Shown here: one piece after another, positions 1 to 9,029 of the stretch
Position numbering within the stretch: position 1 is the first letter of the stretch
How the letters are laid out: each line of letters begins with the position of its first letter
NCBI RefSeq assembly: GCF_006715725.1
Contig: NZ_VFNU01000001.1
Coordinates: 558,001 to 622,000 of the forward strand
Direction: 5' to 3'
Source of the DNA: Nocardioides sp. SLBN-35
GTDB lineage: Bacteria > Actinomycetota > Actinomycetes > Propionibacteriales > Nocardioidaceae
DNA length: 64,000 nucleotides
The notes under the pieces: model-generated
What the model saw: the letters and a program-made list of their open reading frames with translations, nothing else
Databases searched by the model: none
What the model was told of the DNA's origin: nothing
Translations under genes and position numbers: made by a program

Positions 1-974
1 GCTGCGGCGAGGAGACCGACAACGCCGAGAGCAACGTCCCGCAGGCCGTCATCGGTGCCCGGGTCGTGGTCGGCGGCGAGGACGGCAGTACCGGCGAGGC
101 GTGTCGCGACGCCGGCACCGTGCAGATCAAGGTCGACCGCGGCTACGGCTCGCCGACCACCGACCTGCCCTACGTGATCAAGGTCGTCGAGGAGGCCCCG
201 TCGTCGGGCACCGGAGACCAGGAGCCTGACGACGCGCCGTCGTACGACCGGCCGGAGGCGGGGAAGGCCGAGCGGCTGGAGGGCGCGGCGTCGTTCGACA
301 CCGCCCCGGAGATCGACGCCCAGGACGAGCCGGCCACGGTCAGCACGACGATCACCGAGGGCACCGAGCAGCTGTGGCGGGTGCCGCTGACGTGGGGCGA
401 CCTGCCGGTCGTCCGCGTCGACGTGGCCACCGCCGAGGACGAGGAGGCGTTCGGCTACAGCGGGCCGAACCTGACCCTCCACCTCGTCGACCCGATGCGC
501 GGCCGGCTGGTCCACGCCGACTCGGAGGCCGAGGACTCGTCGACCGGCCAGTACCTCGCCGAGGCCGAGGACCGCGACCCGACCGTCCTGGTGGGCTCCG
601 GCTTCCCGGTGCGCCAGGTCGACGACCGGCTGCCGGGCGACTACTGGGTCTCGCTCGCCGTCTCCCCGCCCCCCGAGGACCGCAAGGCGGTCAGCGTCCC
701 GGTGCAGGTCACGGTGGCGATCGGTCACCACGGCGGCGCCGCCCCGACGTACGACGGCGTCGTGGTCTCGCAGGACAAGAAGACCAGCCTGGACGGCTAC
801 TCCCCGGAGCACCCGTTCCTCGTCGGAGAGGACACCTTCGCCGCGGTGGCCTCGGGCAGCCCGATCGGCGGTGACAGCTGGTTCTCGACCCGGCACTGGG
901 CCGGGCTCGGCCTCGCCGCGGCCAGCCTCGCGTGCCTCGTCGCCGGGGTGGTCCGACTCCGGGCCCGCCGCTAG
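1..974 (+). CDS. C-terminal part of a secreted, membrane-anchored protein
   Basis: The reading frame is open from the window edge (first full codon at base 3), so the N-terminus lies outside. The visible part is acidic, rich in Asp, Glu, Pro and Gly, with no catalytic motif I recognise. It ends in one hydrophobic segment of about 20 residues followed by an Arg-rich tail (VRLRARR), as in a single-pass protein with its bulk outside the cell and a short cytoplasmic end. It converges on a Ser/Thr kinase gene 5 bases away. In actinobacteria such proteins often carry an N-terminal von Willebrand A domain, but nothing here shows that. Coding is confident; function is unknown. Confidence 0.8.
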   Translation, partial: CGEETDNAESNVPQAVIGARVVVGGEDGSTGEACRDAGTVQIKVDRGYGSPTTDLPYVIKVVEEAPSSGTGDQEPDDAPSYDRPEAGKAERLEGAASFDTAPEIDAQDEPATVSTTITEGTEQLWRVPLTWGDLPVVRVDVATAEDEEAFGYSGPNLTLHLVDPMRGRLVHADSEAEDSSTGQYLAEAEDRDPTVLVGSGFPVRQVDDRLPGDYWVSLAVSPPPEDRKAVSVPVQVTVAIGHHGGAAPTYDGVVVSQDKKTSLDGYSPEHPFLVGEDTFAAVASGSPIGGDSWFSTRHWAGLGLAAASLACLVAGVVRLRARR

Positions 975-979
975 CCCGC

Positions 980-2035
980 TCAGCCGAGCAGGAGCAGCAG
1001 CGCCACCACGAGACCGAGCACACCCACGCCCAGCAGCACGAACGCGTCGACGGGGCGCCTGCCGGCCACCGGCGCGCCGTACGTCGTCACCGCGGCGGTC
1101 GCGGCCGCGGTGGGGACCGGCGTGCTCGGCGGGGGTGGCGGAGGCGGCGGATAGGCCATGGTCGCCCGGCTCGGCGTCGGGTCGGGGGCGTCGGGGTACT
1201 CGTCGACCACCTCGAGCCCGTCGGCCAGCGCCGGGTCGTCCCAGCGGGCGACCAGGCCACGTAGGGCCGGGTGCGCCAGGAGCTCGGTGGCCGTGGGGCG
1301 CCGGGCGGCGTCGTACGCCGTGGCGGCGGCGACCAGCTCGAGCACCGCGTCGTGCTCCGGGTCGCCCGAGCGCAGCGCCGCGACGTCGATCGGACCGGGT
1401 TCGCCGTCGGCGGGCGGCCGGCGGCCGGTGAGCATCTCGAGCACGACCACGCCGAGCGCGTAGATGTCGGCGCTGGGGTCGGGGTCGGCGCCGCGGTACT
1501 GCTCCGGCGGCATGTAGCCGGGCGTCCCGATCACCATCGCCACGTGGGTCAGCCGCGGCTCGTCGCTCGGGACGGCGATGCCGAAGTCGGTGAGCCGCAG
1601 GTGCGGCCGGCGGCGGCCGGTCGGCTCGAGCAGCAGGTTGCCCGGCTTGATGTCGCGGTGCACGATCCCCGCGAGGTGCACTGCCTCCAGCGCCTGCAGG
1701 GTCTGGTCGGTGAGCACGGCGATCCAGCGTGGCGGCAACGTCCCGCCGTTGCGCTTCATCAGCCCGGACACGGATCCGCCGCGCACCAGCGGCATCGTGA
1801 ACAGCACCCGGTCGTCGACGCCCGCCCAGGACTGCGGAGTCACCACGTGGGTGTGGTCGATGCGCACCGACTGTTCGCGCACGAACCGCAGCAGCATCGC
1901 CGCGTCGGCCTGCCGCAGCATCTTCGCGGCCTTGACCTCGCCGGCCGTCCGGTCCAGCACCCGCCAGACCGTGCCCATGCCGCCCGCGGCGATCGGGTCC
2001 AGCAGCTCGTAGCGCCCCGCGAACACCTCGCCCAT
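980..2035 (-). CDS. Serine/threonine protein kinase, membrane-anchored
   Basis: A 351-residue Hanks-type kinase. A glycine-rich loop lies near residues 15-24, the ATP-binding Lys is K38, the catalytic HRD is residues 126-128 (HRDIKPGN) and DFG is 150-152. An activation segment with GTPGYMPPEQ follows. After the kinase domain comes a Pro-rich linker and a C-terminal hydrophobic segment of about 20 residues reaching the last residue, so there is no extracellular PASTA sensor. The frame stays open 129 codons upstream, but the start at 2035 is supported by a TAGGGT -10 box 7 bases upstream, giving a leaderless mRNA. It presumably phosphorylates cytoplasmic targets; none can be named. Confidence 0.93.
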   Translation of the reverse strand: MGEVFAGRYELLDPIAAGGMGTVWRVLDRTAGEVKAAKMLRQADAAMLLRFVREQSVRIDHTHVVTPQSWAGVDDRVLFTMPLVRGGSVSGLMKRNGGTLPPRWIAVLTDQTLQALEAVHLAGIVHRDIKPGNLLLEPTGRRRPHLRLTDFGIAVPSDEPRLTHVAMVIGTPGYMPPEQYRGADPDPSADIYALGVVVLEMLTGRRPPADGEPGPIDVAALRSGDPEHDAVLELVAAATAYDAARRPTATELLAHPALRGLVARWDDPALADGLEVVDEYPDAPDPTPSRATMAYPPPPPPPPSTPVPTAAATAAVTTYGAPVAGRRPVDAFVLLGVGVLGLVVALLLLLG

Positions 2036-2061
2036 GCGGGCGACCCTATCCGGCCCGGGTG

Positions 2062-2976
2062 TCAGTCCAGGCGGACCGCCCGGTGCACCCAGGTCGCCTC
2101 GACCCGCATCCCGACGTTCTCGTAGAGGCTCAGCGCCCCGGTCCGCGAGTCGGTCGACAGCGACGACGAGGTGGCCCCGCGCTCGCGGCCGGCGGCGAAC
2201 GCCGCGACGAGGAGGGCCTGGGCGAGGCCCCGGCGCCGGTGCTCCCGAGCGACGGCGAGCTTCGAGACGAAGGTGTCCGTGCCGGCGTTCCAGGCGTGGG
2301 CCGCGGCGACGACGGTGCCGTCCGGCCCGGTCACCAGCTGCAGGTGCCAGGGCTGCGAGCCGGGTCGGCCCCAGACCTGGGCGCCGAAGTCCGCCAGGCT
2401 CGCCCGCTCGCGCACCGACCACTCGAGGAAGGCGTCCTCGGTCACCGTCCAGACCTGCCGGCGGTCGGCCGGCGTCGCCTCGCGCAACGTGTAGCCCTCG
2501 GGCAGCCGCCGCGGCGCCACCCGTGCCCCCTCGGGCAGCCGCAGCACCCAGCTGGTCCAGCGCACGTCGTACCCCAGCGCGGTGAGCAGCCGGTCGCCGT
2601 CCGAGCCCTCGGGCACCGGCATCCCGACGATCGCGACGCCGCGGCTGCGGGCCAGGTGCTGGATCCAGCCGGCGAGCCAGGTCCCGATCCCGCGCCCGCG
2701 GTACGACGGCGCCACCGCGGCGTCGTACCTCTCCTCGCCGAGGTGCTCGGCGTAGGCCACGATCCGCTCGCCGTCGAGGACCGCGACCGAGCTCGCCCCG
2801 AGGTCGTACGACGGCCGCCCCCAGTCGGCGAGGAGGTCCGCCTCCTCGACCTCGACGGTGCCGGTGTCGTGCCGCTCCTGCTCGGCGACGACGGCGAACA
2901 CCGCCGCGACGTCGTCGAGGGTCAGCGGGCGCGCGGTCAGCCCGGGCAGGGTGGCGGGCAGCGAGATGGCGGACAC
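2062..2976 (-). CDS. GNAT acetyltransferase with two GNAT domains
   Basis: A 304-residue protein made of two N-acetyltransferase folds in tandem. The first carries an acetyl-CoA loop of the form SYRGRGIGTWL and the second HRRRGLAQALL, both matching the family R/Q-x-x-G-x-G/A pattern. Tandem GNAT proteins include mycothiol synthase MshD, but the sequence has no feature that lets me assign that substrate. The GTG start at 2976 has a CAGACT -10 box 7 bases upstream (leaderless). It lies just upstream of, and in the same direction as, the kinase gene, but that gene has its own promoter. Substrate unknown. Confidence 0.88.
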   Translation of the reverse strand: MSAISLPATLPGLTARPLTLDDVAAVFAVVAEQERHDTGTVEVEEADLLADWGRPSYDLGASSVAVLDGERIVAYAEHLGEERYDAAVAPSYRGRGIGTWLAGWIQHLARSRGVAIVGMPVPEGSDGDRLLTALGYDVRWTSWVLRLPEGARVAPRRLPEGYTLREATPADRRQVWTVTEDAFLEWSVRERASLADFGAQVWGRPGSQPWHLQLVTGPDGTVVAAAHAWNAGTDTFVSKLAVAREHRRRGLAQALLVAAFAAGRERGATSSSLSTDSRTGALSLYENVGMRVEATWVHRAVRLD

Positions 2977-3039
2977 CCGGGTGAGTCTGGACGACGGGCC
3001 CGGGTGTCGGCGCGGGATTTACGGGACAGGATCCTCGCC

Positions 3040-4059
3040 ATGATCCGCACCGGTGCTCGTGTCCTCGTCGCCGTCGTCGCCGCGACAGCCGCCACGGGCT
3101 GCTCCCAGGTCACCGGCGACGACGAGCAGCACGCTCGGGTCGGCGACGTCTTCGAGCTCAACGGCCAGGCCGAGGGCAGTCCACTCACGGTCCAGCTGCC
3201 GAACCTGCGCTACCAGTTCGTGGTCAGCCGGCCCCAGGCGAAGGCACGCCACTCGGTGGGCGAGTACGACGACCACTGGTCCGCCGAGCCGGCCCGGGGA
3301 GCGGAGTTCCTCGAGATCGGCTACCGCCCCGAGAAGACCGACGGCGACGCGTGGGCGCTGTGGCAGCCCAGCGCCCGCGGCAAGCTGCCCGACCCGGTGT
3401 TCACCGTCGTGGCCGATGACGAGCGGATCGTTCTCGACAACGACCTGAGGTTCGACTGGCTGGTCACGGTCCCGGCGGACGCCGACGACCTGGCCCTCGA
3501 GGTGGAGTTCGACGGCCGCACGCTGCGCACCGACCTCGGCACGCCGGTCAGCGGGATCGACGTCTTCGCCGCCGCGCCACCGCGACGCTCGCAGGTGCCG
3601 TGTCCCGAGCAGCCGCGCACGACCGTGCGCGGCGGTGCGCGGTTCAACGGGACCGAGTGCGGCGTCGCCGCGCTCACCGCGGTCCCCTGGCATGCCGCGG
3701 TCGGGTGGGCAGCGCCGGGCCGGGCCTGGCTGGTGGCGAAGGTGAACGTCTCGATCAACACCTACTTCACCGGTGGCTCCGGGCCGGGCACGAGCTACGA
3801 GATCGGCTACGGCGAGCCGTCGTACCTCCTCGACGGAGCCCTGCCGCACGTCGTGCTGGACGATGACGGCCGGGAGCTCGCAAGTCGTCCCGCCGACATG
3901 ACGGTGGACGACGTGCGCACGGTGATCTTCGACGTTCCCGCCGACGCCACCCGGGCCACCCTGGAGCTGGCGCTGGACTACACCGGCACCCCGGAGGACG
4001 GCGAGGGCCAGCAGGTGCGCTTCCGGCTGCGCCGGTCGCTCCCACTGGCCCTTCGCTGA
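3040..4059 (+). CDS. Putative lipoprotein of unknown function
   Basis: A 339-residue protein. It starts with a positively charged N-terminus, a hydrophobic stretch and the lipobox ATGC at about residues 19-22, so it should be lipid-anchored outside the membrane. The mature part is Asp-rich with beta-type segments and a Cys pair near residues 188 and 207 that could form a disulfide. The open frame extends far upstream, but that part overlaps the GNAT gene antisense and looks non-coding. The ATG at 3040 is preceded by a CAGGAT -10 box 7 bases away and begins a typical signal peptide. I do not recognise the family. Confidence 0.85.
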   Translation: MIRTGARVLVAVVAATAATGCSQVTGDDEQHARVGDVFELNGQAEGSPLTVQLPNLRYQFVVSRPQAKARHSVGEYDDHWSAEPARGAEFLEIGYRPEKTDGDAWALWQPSARGKLPDPVFTVVADDERIVLDNDLRFDWLVTVPADADDLALEVEFDGRTLRTDLGTPVSGIDVFAAAPPRRSQVPCPEQPRTTVRGGARFNGTECGVAALTAVPWHAAVGWAAPGRAWLVAKVNVSINTYFTGGSGPGTSYEIGYGEPSYLLDGALPHVVLDDDGRELASRPADMTVDDVRTVIFDVPADATRATLELALDYTGTPEDGEGQQVRFRLRRSLPLALR

Positions 4060-4098
4060 GTTCCCAGGCCCCGCGTCGCAGGGCCCGGGCGAACGTCG

Positions 4099-4653
4099 TC
4101 AGGCGTTCTTGATGGCGGAGATGTCGAACTCGAGCTTGATCTTCTCCGAGACGAGGACGCCGCCGGTCTCCAGCGCGGCGTTCCAGGTCAGGCCCCAGTC
4201 CTTGCGGTTGACGGTGACGTCGCCCTCGAAACCGACGCGGATGTTGCCGAAGGGGTCCTTGGCCGAGCCGTTCTCCTCGAACTCGATGGTGACGGGCTTG
4301 GTGACGTCCTTGATGGTCAGGTCGCCGGTGATGGTCCACTCGTCGCCGTCGCGGGTGACGTCGGTGGAGACGAACTTCCACTCCGGGAACGCCGCGGTGT
4401 CGAAGAAGTCGGGCGAGGTGAGGTGGCCGTCGCGGTCCGCGGACCCGGTGGAGACGCTGGCCGGGTTGATGGTCACGGTGACCGAGGACGCGGCGGGGTT
4501 GGCGGTGTCGATGTGGGCGGTGGCGTTCCAGTCGGTGAACTGGCCACGGACCTTGGTGACCACCGCGTGGCGCGCGACGAAGCCGAGGCGGCTGTGCGCG
4601 GTGTCGAGGGTGTAGTCGCCGGTGATGTCGGTGAGGGCTGCGGACTCGCTCAT
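4099..4653 (-). CDS. YceI family protein
   Basis: A 184-residue protein matching the YceI lipocalin-like family throughout: an opening GDYTLDTAHSRLGFVARHA, a middle segment with SPDFFDTAAFPEW, and a later GDLTIKDVTKPVTIEFE. YceI proteins form a beta barrel that binds isoprenoid-type lipids. This one has no signal peptide, so it is probably cytoplasmic, as is common in actinobacteria. The start has a good ribosome site (CAGGAG) upstream, unlike many leaderless neighbours. A dyad TTGAA/TTCAA lies about 30 bases upstream and resembles MarR-family operators. The biological role is not established. Confidence 0.93.
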   Translation of the reverse strand: MSESAALTDITGDYTLDTAHSRLGFVARHAVVTKVRGQFTDWNATAHIDTANPAASSVTVTINPASVSTGSADRDGHLTSPDFFDTAAFPEWKFVSTDVTRDGDEWTITGDLTIKDVTKPVTIEFEENGSAKDPFGNIRVGFEGDVTVNRKDWGLTWNAALETGGVLVSEKIKLEFDISAIKNA

Positions 4654-4681
4654 GGTTCTGGCTCCTGTGGTGGCGGATTCG

Positions 4682-4693
4682 TTGAACTTTCAA
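4682..4693. promoter_or_regulatory. Possible MarR-type operator upstream of yceI
   Basis: Dyad TTGAA-CT-TTCAA at 4682-4693, 29 bases before the yceI start. Its core resembles, in inverted arrangement, the clearer dyad before the ribA-marR operon at 27886. A second imperfect dyad AATGGT/ACCATT lies at 4705-4725. Short dyads like these can occur by chance. Confidence 0.35.
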
Positions 4694-4801
4694 AGACCGT
4701 AACCAATGGTGACACGGCAACCATTCCGTGGCAAGGGGTGACGTGGGTCACATACGTGGCAAGCAGGTGAAGTCCAGGCGTCGTGCGCTACCCGGAAATG
4801 A

Positions 4802-4836
4802 CGGAAGCCACCCCCCGAGTCGGGGAGTGGCTTCCG
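4802..4836 (-). terminator. Hairpin terminator after the small gene
   Basis: Arms GGAAGCCAC (4803-4811) and GTGGCTTCC (4827-4835), with further C/G pairing inside, form a strong hairpin just past the stop codon of the 45-residue gene. On the minus strand a T-containing stretch follows. Well placed to end that transcript. Confidence 0.7.
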
Positions 4837-4851
4837 AAGAGTGGTCCTGCG

Positions 4852-4989
4852 TCAGGCAGCGTGCGAGTGCGCGGCCGTGGGCTGGCCGACCTCGACCCAG
4901 ACGGCCTCCATCCGGGTGCGTCCGTCCGGGGCGGTCACGGGCAGCCAGCGCATCTCCAGATGCGTCTCGGTCATGTTCGTGTCGGTCAT
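4852..4989 (-). CDS. Small conserved-looking protein, 45 residues
   Basis: A short gene encoding 45 residues: a Met/Thr-rich start, the core EMRWLPVTAPDGRTRMEAVW, then a His/Ala tail (HSHAA). It is supported as real by a near-perfect ribosome site AGGAGG six bases before the ATG, a -10 box TATCTT on the minus strand at 5025-5020, and a hairpin terminator right after the stop. Between promoter and ribosome site are two direct copies of TGTTCACC (plus-strand 5001-5008 and 5012-5019), 11 bases apart, which could be a regulator site. From memory, similar short proteins exist in actinobacteria without known function. I infer no role. Confidence 0.8.
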   Translation of the reverse strand: MTDTNMTETHLEMRWLPVTAPDGRTRMEAVWVEVGQPTAAHSHAA

Positions 4990-5187
4990 GGGTCACCTCC
5001 TGTTCACCTTGTGTTCACCAAGATAGCACGTCCTCCACCGCGCCGCCTCGGAACGCCGGATTCCGGCCCCTCCCGCTCCACTCCGATGCTCCGGGCGCTG
5101 CCGTGAGGGGGCTTCGTCCTCCACCACCGGTGGCGGGCGGCCGTACGACGCAGGGGACCGTCGATCTGCCCGATTTCGGGCAGGAAG

Positions 5188-5487
5188 TTGAGAATTGGCC
5201 GGAAACGGGTGCAGTCTCACCGGGTGCACGTCGATCCGCGGCTCCTCCAGCACGTCCAGGACAGCACCGGGCTGGCGTCGGCGGCGGCGGCCCGGCTGGT
5301 CCAGGACGTCCTCGCCTTCCACGACGAGACGGTGGAGGGCTGGGTCCGGCGGCGGCACGCGGAGCTGAAGCTGCACGGCGGGCGCAACGAGGAGATCTTC
5401 GCCCGGCTGCGCGAGGAGCTGCGGACCACGGTGGTCGCGGCACCTGACCTGTCGGAGCGCCAGCTCCGGCGCATCATCTACGGCTGA
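5188..5487 (+). CDS. Hypothetical protein upstream of glmS
   Basis: Up to 99 residues, helical and charged, ending LSERQLRRIIYG 11 bases before glmS. I recognise no domain. The middle (ARLVQDVLAFHDETVEGWVRRRH) predicts an amphipathic helix that could pack like a small DNA-binding or adaptor protein, but this is a guess. The start is uncertain: TTG at 5188, or in-frame GTG at 5209 or 5224. The tight spacing and same direction suggest co-transcription with glmS. Confidence 0.7.
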   Translation: MRIGRKRVQSHRVHVDPRLLQHVQDSTGLASAAAARLVQDVLAFHDETVEGWVRRRHAELKLHGGRNEEIFARLREELRTTVVAAPDLSERQLRRIIYG

Positions 5488-5498
5488 GGGAGACGGAC

Positions 5499-7355
5499 AT
5501 GTGCGGGATCGTCGGCTACATCGGGACCCAGCAGGCGGCGCCGCTGCTGCTGGAGGGGCTGACCCGGCTCGAGCACCGCGGGTACGACTCCGCGGGCGTC
5601 GCCGTCCTCGGCGGCAGCGGCCTCAAGGTCGCCAAGCAGGCCGGCCGGGTCCGCGACCTGTCCGACGGCCTGCCGAAGCGCTTCGGCGGCAAGATCGGCA
5701 TCGGCCACACCCGCTGGGCGACCCACGGTCCCGCCAACGACGTCAACGCCCACCCGCACACCGACGAGGCGGCCCGCGTGGCGGTCGTCCACAACGGCAT
5801 CATCGACAACGCCGCCGCGCTGCGCGCCGAGCTGGCCGACGACGGCGTGGTGCTCGTCTCGGACACCGACACCGAGGTGCTCGCCCACCTGGTCGCGCGC
5901 TCCACGGCCAAGACGCTCGAGCAGCGCATCGCCGAGGCGCTGGGCCGGGTGGAGGGCACCTACGGCATCGCGGTGGCCCACGCCGACTTCCCCGACCGGC
6001 TGGTCGTGGCCCGCAACGGCAGCCCGCTGATCATCGGCGTCGGCGACCACGAGATGCACGTCGCCTCCGACCTGGCCGCGCTGGTCCGCTACACGACCAC
6101 GGTCGCCCACCTCGACGACGGCGAGATGGCCACGATCACGGCCGCCGGCTTCACGACGTATGCATTGGGGAGCATCGAGGCCACCGGGCGGCCTGGTTTG
6201 ACGGCCACCGACCGCCGCGCCAAGGAGGTCGACATCGACCCCGAGGCGTACGACGCCGGCGACCACGACTCGTTCATGCACAAGGAGCTGCTCGAGCAGC
6301 CTGCCCGCGCGGAGGCGGTGCTCCGTGGCCGGCTCGACGAGCGCTTCGGTACCGGCCACCTCGGCGGCCTCAACCTCGACGCCCGCGAGCTGCGGGCGTT
6401 CCGCCGCGTCAAGATCCTCGGCTGCGGATCGGCGTACTACGTCGGTCAGATGGGCGCCTCGCTCCTCGAGGAGCTGGCCCGGATCCCCGCGGACGCCGAG
6501 GCGGCCAGTGAGTTCCGCTACCGCAACCCCATCGTCGAGCCGGACACGCTGTACGTCGCGGTGAGCCAGTCCGGCGAGACCATCGACACCCTGCTCGCGG
6601 TGCAGGAGGTGCAGCGCAAGGGCGGTCGGGTGATCGGGCTGGTCAACGTGGTCGGCTCGGCGATCGCGCGCCAGGTCGACGGCGGCATCTACCTCCACTC
6701 CGGACCCGAGGTCGCGGTCGCCTCGACCAAGGCGCTGACCAACATGTTCCTCGCGTTCGGCATGCTCGCCGTCCAGCTCGGCCGGGTCCGCGACCTGTCC
6801 ATCGCCGACGGCAAGCGGCTGATCGCCGGCCTGACCCGGATCCCCGAGCAGATCGACCAGGTGCTGGCGACCGAGGCCGACCTGGCCCTGGTCGCCAAGC
6901 GGCTCGCCGAGGCGGAGAGCCTGTTCTTCATCGGCCGGGTGCGGGGCTTCCCGGTGGCGCGCGAGGGTGCGCAGAAGTTCAAGGAGATCACCTACCGCCA
7001 CGCCGAGGCGTACCAGACCAGCGAGCTCAAGCACGGCCCGCTCGCCCTGATCTCACCCGAGGTGCCGACCGTCGCGATCGTCCCCGACGACGAGCTCGTC
7101 GAGCGCAACGTCGCGGCCCTCCACGAGATCGCCGCCCGCGGCGGCCCGCTGGTCGTGGTCACCCACGAAACGGTCGACCTCGGCGACCTCGAGGGGATCG
7201 TGGCCGGCCGGATCGACGTACCCCGCAACGAGCGGGAGCTGGACCCGATCCTGCTGACGATCCCGCTGCAGGTGCTGTCCTACCACGCCGCCCTGGAGCT
7301 GGGTCACGACATCGACAAGCCGCGCAACCTGGCCAAGTCCGTCACCGTGGAGTGA
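5499..7355 (+). CDS. glmS: Glutamine--fructose-6-phosphate aminotransferase
   Basis: A 618-residue enzyme that makes glucosamine-6-phosphate from fructose-6-phosphate and glutamine, the entry step to peptidoglycan and mycothiol precursors. The start MCGIVGYIG exposes Cys2 as the glutaminase nucleophile, followed by the GHTRWATHG motif of the Ntn domain. Two SIS isomerase domains follow, with GCGSAYYVG near residue 308 and SQSGETIDT near 350. The C-terminus DKPRNLAKSVTVE is the usual GlmS ending. Length is normal. A ribosome site (GGGAGA) precedes the ATG. The segment around residues 215-235 (YALGSIEATGRP) is less GC-rich and slightly different from what I expect, but in frame. Confidence 0.97.
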   Translation: MCGIVGYIGTQQAAPLLLEGLTRLEHRGYDSAGVAVLGGSGLKVAKQAGRVRDLSDGLPKRFGGKIGIGHTRWATHGPANDVNAHPHTDEAARVAVVHNGIIDNAAALRAELADDGVVLVSDTDTEVLAHLVARSTAKTLEQRIAEALGRVEGTYGIAVAHADFPDRLVVARNGSPLIIGVGDHEMHVASDLAALVRYTTTVAHLDDGEMATITAAGFTTYALGSIEATGRPGLTATDRRAKEVDIDPEAYDAGDHDSFMHKELLEQPARAEAVLRGRLDERFGTGHLGGLNLDARELRAFRRVKILGCGSAYYVGQMGASLLEELARIPADAEAASEFRYRNPIVEPDTLYVAVSQSGETIDTLLAVQEVQRKGGRVIGLVNVVGSAIARQVDGGIYLHSGPEVAVASTKALTNMFLAFGMLAVQLGRVRDLSIADGKRLIAGLTRIPEQIDQVLATEADLALVAKRLAEAESLFFIGRVRGFPVAREGAQKFKEITYRHAEAYQTSELKHGPLALISPEVPTVAIVPDDELVERNVAALHEIAARGGPLVVVTHETVDLGDLEGIVAGRIDVPRNERELDPILLTIPLQVLSYHAALELGHDIDKPRNLAKSVTVE

Positions 7356-7358
7356 TGC

Positions 7359-8858
7359 TCACGGCATCAGGACGGTCACCCGGACGGGGGAGTGGTCGGA
7401 CAGCTGCTGGCTGCCGGCGAACGGCGACTCCATCTGCCAGCTGGTGACCTTGGCGCCCGGCGTCACGAAGACCCGGTCGACGTGCTCGCCCCAGCGCCAC
7501 GACTGCGGAGCCGGGTTGCGCCAAGCGTTCCAGGAGTTGATGTAGGGCAGCGTGTTGTAGCGCTCGGCGACGTCGAAGGCGTCGTCGTAGCCCGCGCCGT
7601 TGAGCAGCTCGCGCGGCGCGTCCCACGAGCTGTTGCGCGTCGAGTTGTAGTCGCCGGTGAGCACGATCTGCGGCGGGGCGCCGGCGTAGGCCGCCTTGAT
7701 CGCCTCCAGGAACTGGTAGGTCTCGCTGTAGCGCTCGGTGTCGGAGGCGTCCTTCGGCGGCGCAAGGTGCACGCTGGTCAGCACCAGGTGCCGGGAGTTC
7801 GCCCCGGCTGCATTGTCGATCACCTCGACCCAGCAGCCGCCGTGGGTGTAGCCGGGGAAACGGATGCCCCTGGCGGTGCCGTTGACGACGCTGTACTTGG
7901 CGGTGCGCACGAACAGGGTCTGGTTGCGCCACTCGGCTCCGTTGCCGTCGCCCGCCTTGCACGCACGCACGTAGCCGGGCAGCGGCTCCATGCCGTCGTA
8001 CCCGACGTTCGGGCCCTCCTGGATCGCGACCGCGTCCGGCTGGATCTGGGTGATCCGCTGCTTGATCAGCGGCTCGCGGACCGCCCATCCGTCGCAGACG
8101 TTGGCGCACACGTTCCAGGTCATCATGTTCACCTGGATCGGTCCGCCGACCCGGTCGGTCGGCTCGGTGTACTTGCAGCCGGCGGTGCCGAACGCACCGA
8201 CACCCTTCGGCCCCGACGGCCGGACCTGGAAGCAGTACGTCGCGCGCGGCTCGAAGCCGCCGATGGTGACAGCGGCGGTGCCGCTGCCCACGGCCGCGAC
8301 CTGCACCCGCTTCTTGTTCTTGTGGCCCTGGATCGGCTGCTGGCCCTTGACGTAGTCGAAGTCGTACGAGGTCGCGCCGGCGATCTCGTTCCAGCGGAAG
8401 GTCAGTGTGACGGTCGCACCCTGGACCTGCTGGGCCTCGACCCACACCGGCTGCACCGGGGGGAGCGTGGCCGTCGTACGACAGCGGGTCTTGGACCACT
8501 TGCCCTTGCGCTTGCCGTTGTAGGCGCGCACCTTCACGCAGTAGTCGGTGCCCTGCGCGAGCTTCTTGATGGTCATCGTGGTCTTGCGGGTGCGCTCCTT
8601 GTGCGGCTTGCCGCCGGGCGTGCGCCACTGGACCTTGTACGACGTGGCGCGGGCCGCGCGCTTCCACTTCACCTTGAAAGACGCGGTCGTGCCGTCGACG
8701 TGGGGCTTCTTGAGCTTGACGCCCTTCACCTTCGCAGGCTTGGGCGCGGCGCTCGCGGGCGACGCGTTCGCAGCGACGAGGCCGGAGGTGCACAGGAGGA
8801 CGGCGATCGCCGCGAGCAGCAGGTGCCGCACGCGGCGGGTGGTGGTGTCGGGCCTCAT
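7359..8858 (-). CDS. Secreted endonuclease/exonuclease/phosphatase-family protein with Fn3-like repeats
   Basis: A 499-residue exported protein. It has a signal peptide (Arg-rich start, hydrophobic core, ASA cleavage-type site near residue 37), then two fibronectin-III-like modules (about residues 45-135 and 140-245), and a C-terminal endonuclease/exonuclease/phosphatase fold. That fold shows MTWNVCANVC, QPDAVAIQEGP, LTGDYNSTRNSSW and the final SDHSPV, in the DNase I / sphingomyelinase order. The likely substrate is extracellular nucleic acid or a phosphoester, which cannot be decided here. It converges on glmS with a 3-base gap and is divergent from the DEAD helicase. Confidence 0.9.
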   Translation of the reverse strand: MRPDTTTRRVRHLLLAAIAVLLCTSGLVAANASPASAAPKPAKVKGVKLKKPHVDGTTASFKVKWKRAARATSYKVQWRTPGGKPHKERTRKTTMTIKKLAQGTDYCVKVRAYNGKRKGKWSKTRCRTTATLPPVQPVWVEAQQVQGATVTLTFRWNEIAGATSYDFDYVKGQQPIQGHKNKKRVQVAAVGSGTAAVTIGGFEPRATYCFQVRPSGPKGVGAFGTAGCKYTEPTDRVGGPIQVNMMTWNVCANVCDGWAVREPLIKQRITQIQPDAVAIQEGPNVGYDGMEPLPGYVRACKAGDGNGAEWRNQTLFVRTAKYSVVNGTARGIRFPGYTHGGCWVEVIDNAAGANSRHLVLTSVHLAPPKDASDTERYSETYQFLEAIKAAYAGAPPQIVLTGDYNSTRNSSWDAPRELLNGAGYDDAFDVAERYNTLPYINSWNAWRNPAPQSWRWGEHVDRVFVTPGAKVTSWQMESPFAGSQQLSDHSPVRVTVLMP

Positions 8859-9029
8859 GGAGATCTTTCTCGTCGCGGAGCATGACCGTATGCCGAGGGT
8901 GACAGCGGTTGCAGGCCGTCCGGCATTACAGGCTGTCCTTACCAGATCGCACCCGGTCTAACCGGCAGTGACCCAGCGCACCGCGACGAGGATCACGCCT
9001 CGCACGCTTGACGGCACTAGTCTTGACGG

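Noticed and set aside
6155..6205. Less GC-rich segment of glmS considered as an inserted repeat
   Set aside because: No convincing palindrome; only short partial complements (GGCC).
5478..7034. Minus-strand open frame of 518 codons opposite glmS
   Set aside because: Composition (Val, Gly, Asp and Arg-rich with no motif) is that of an antisense shadow; glmS is certain.
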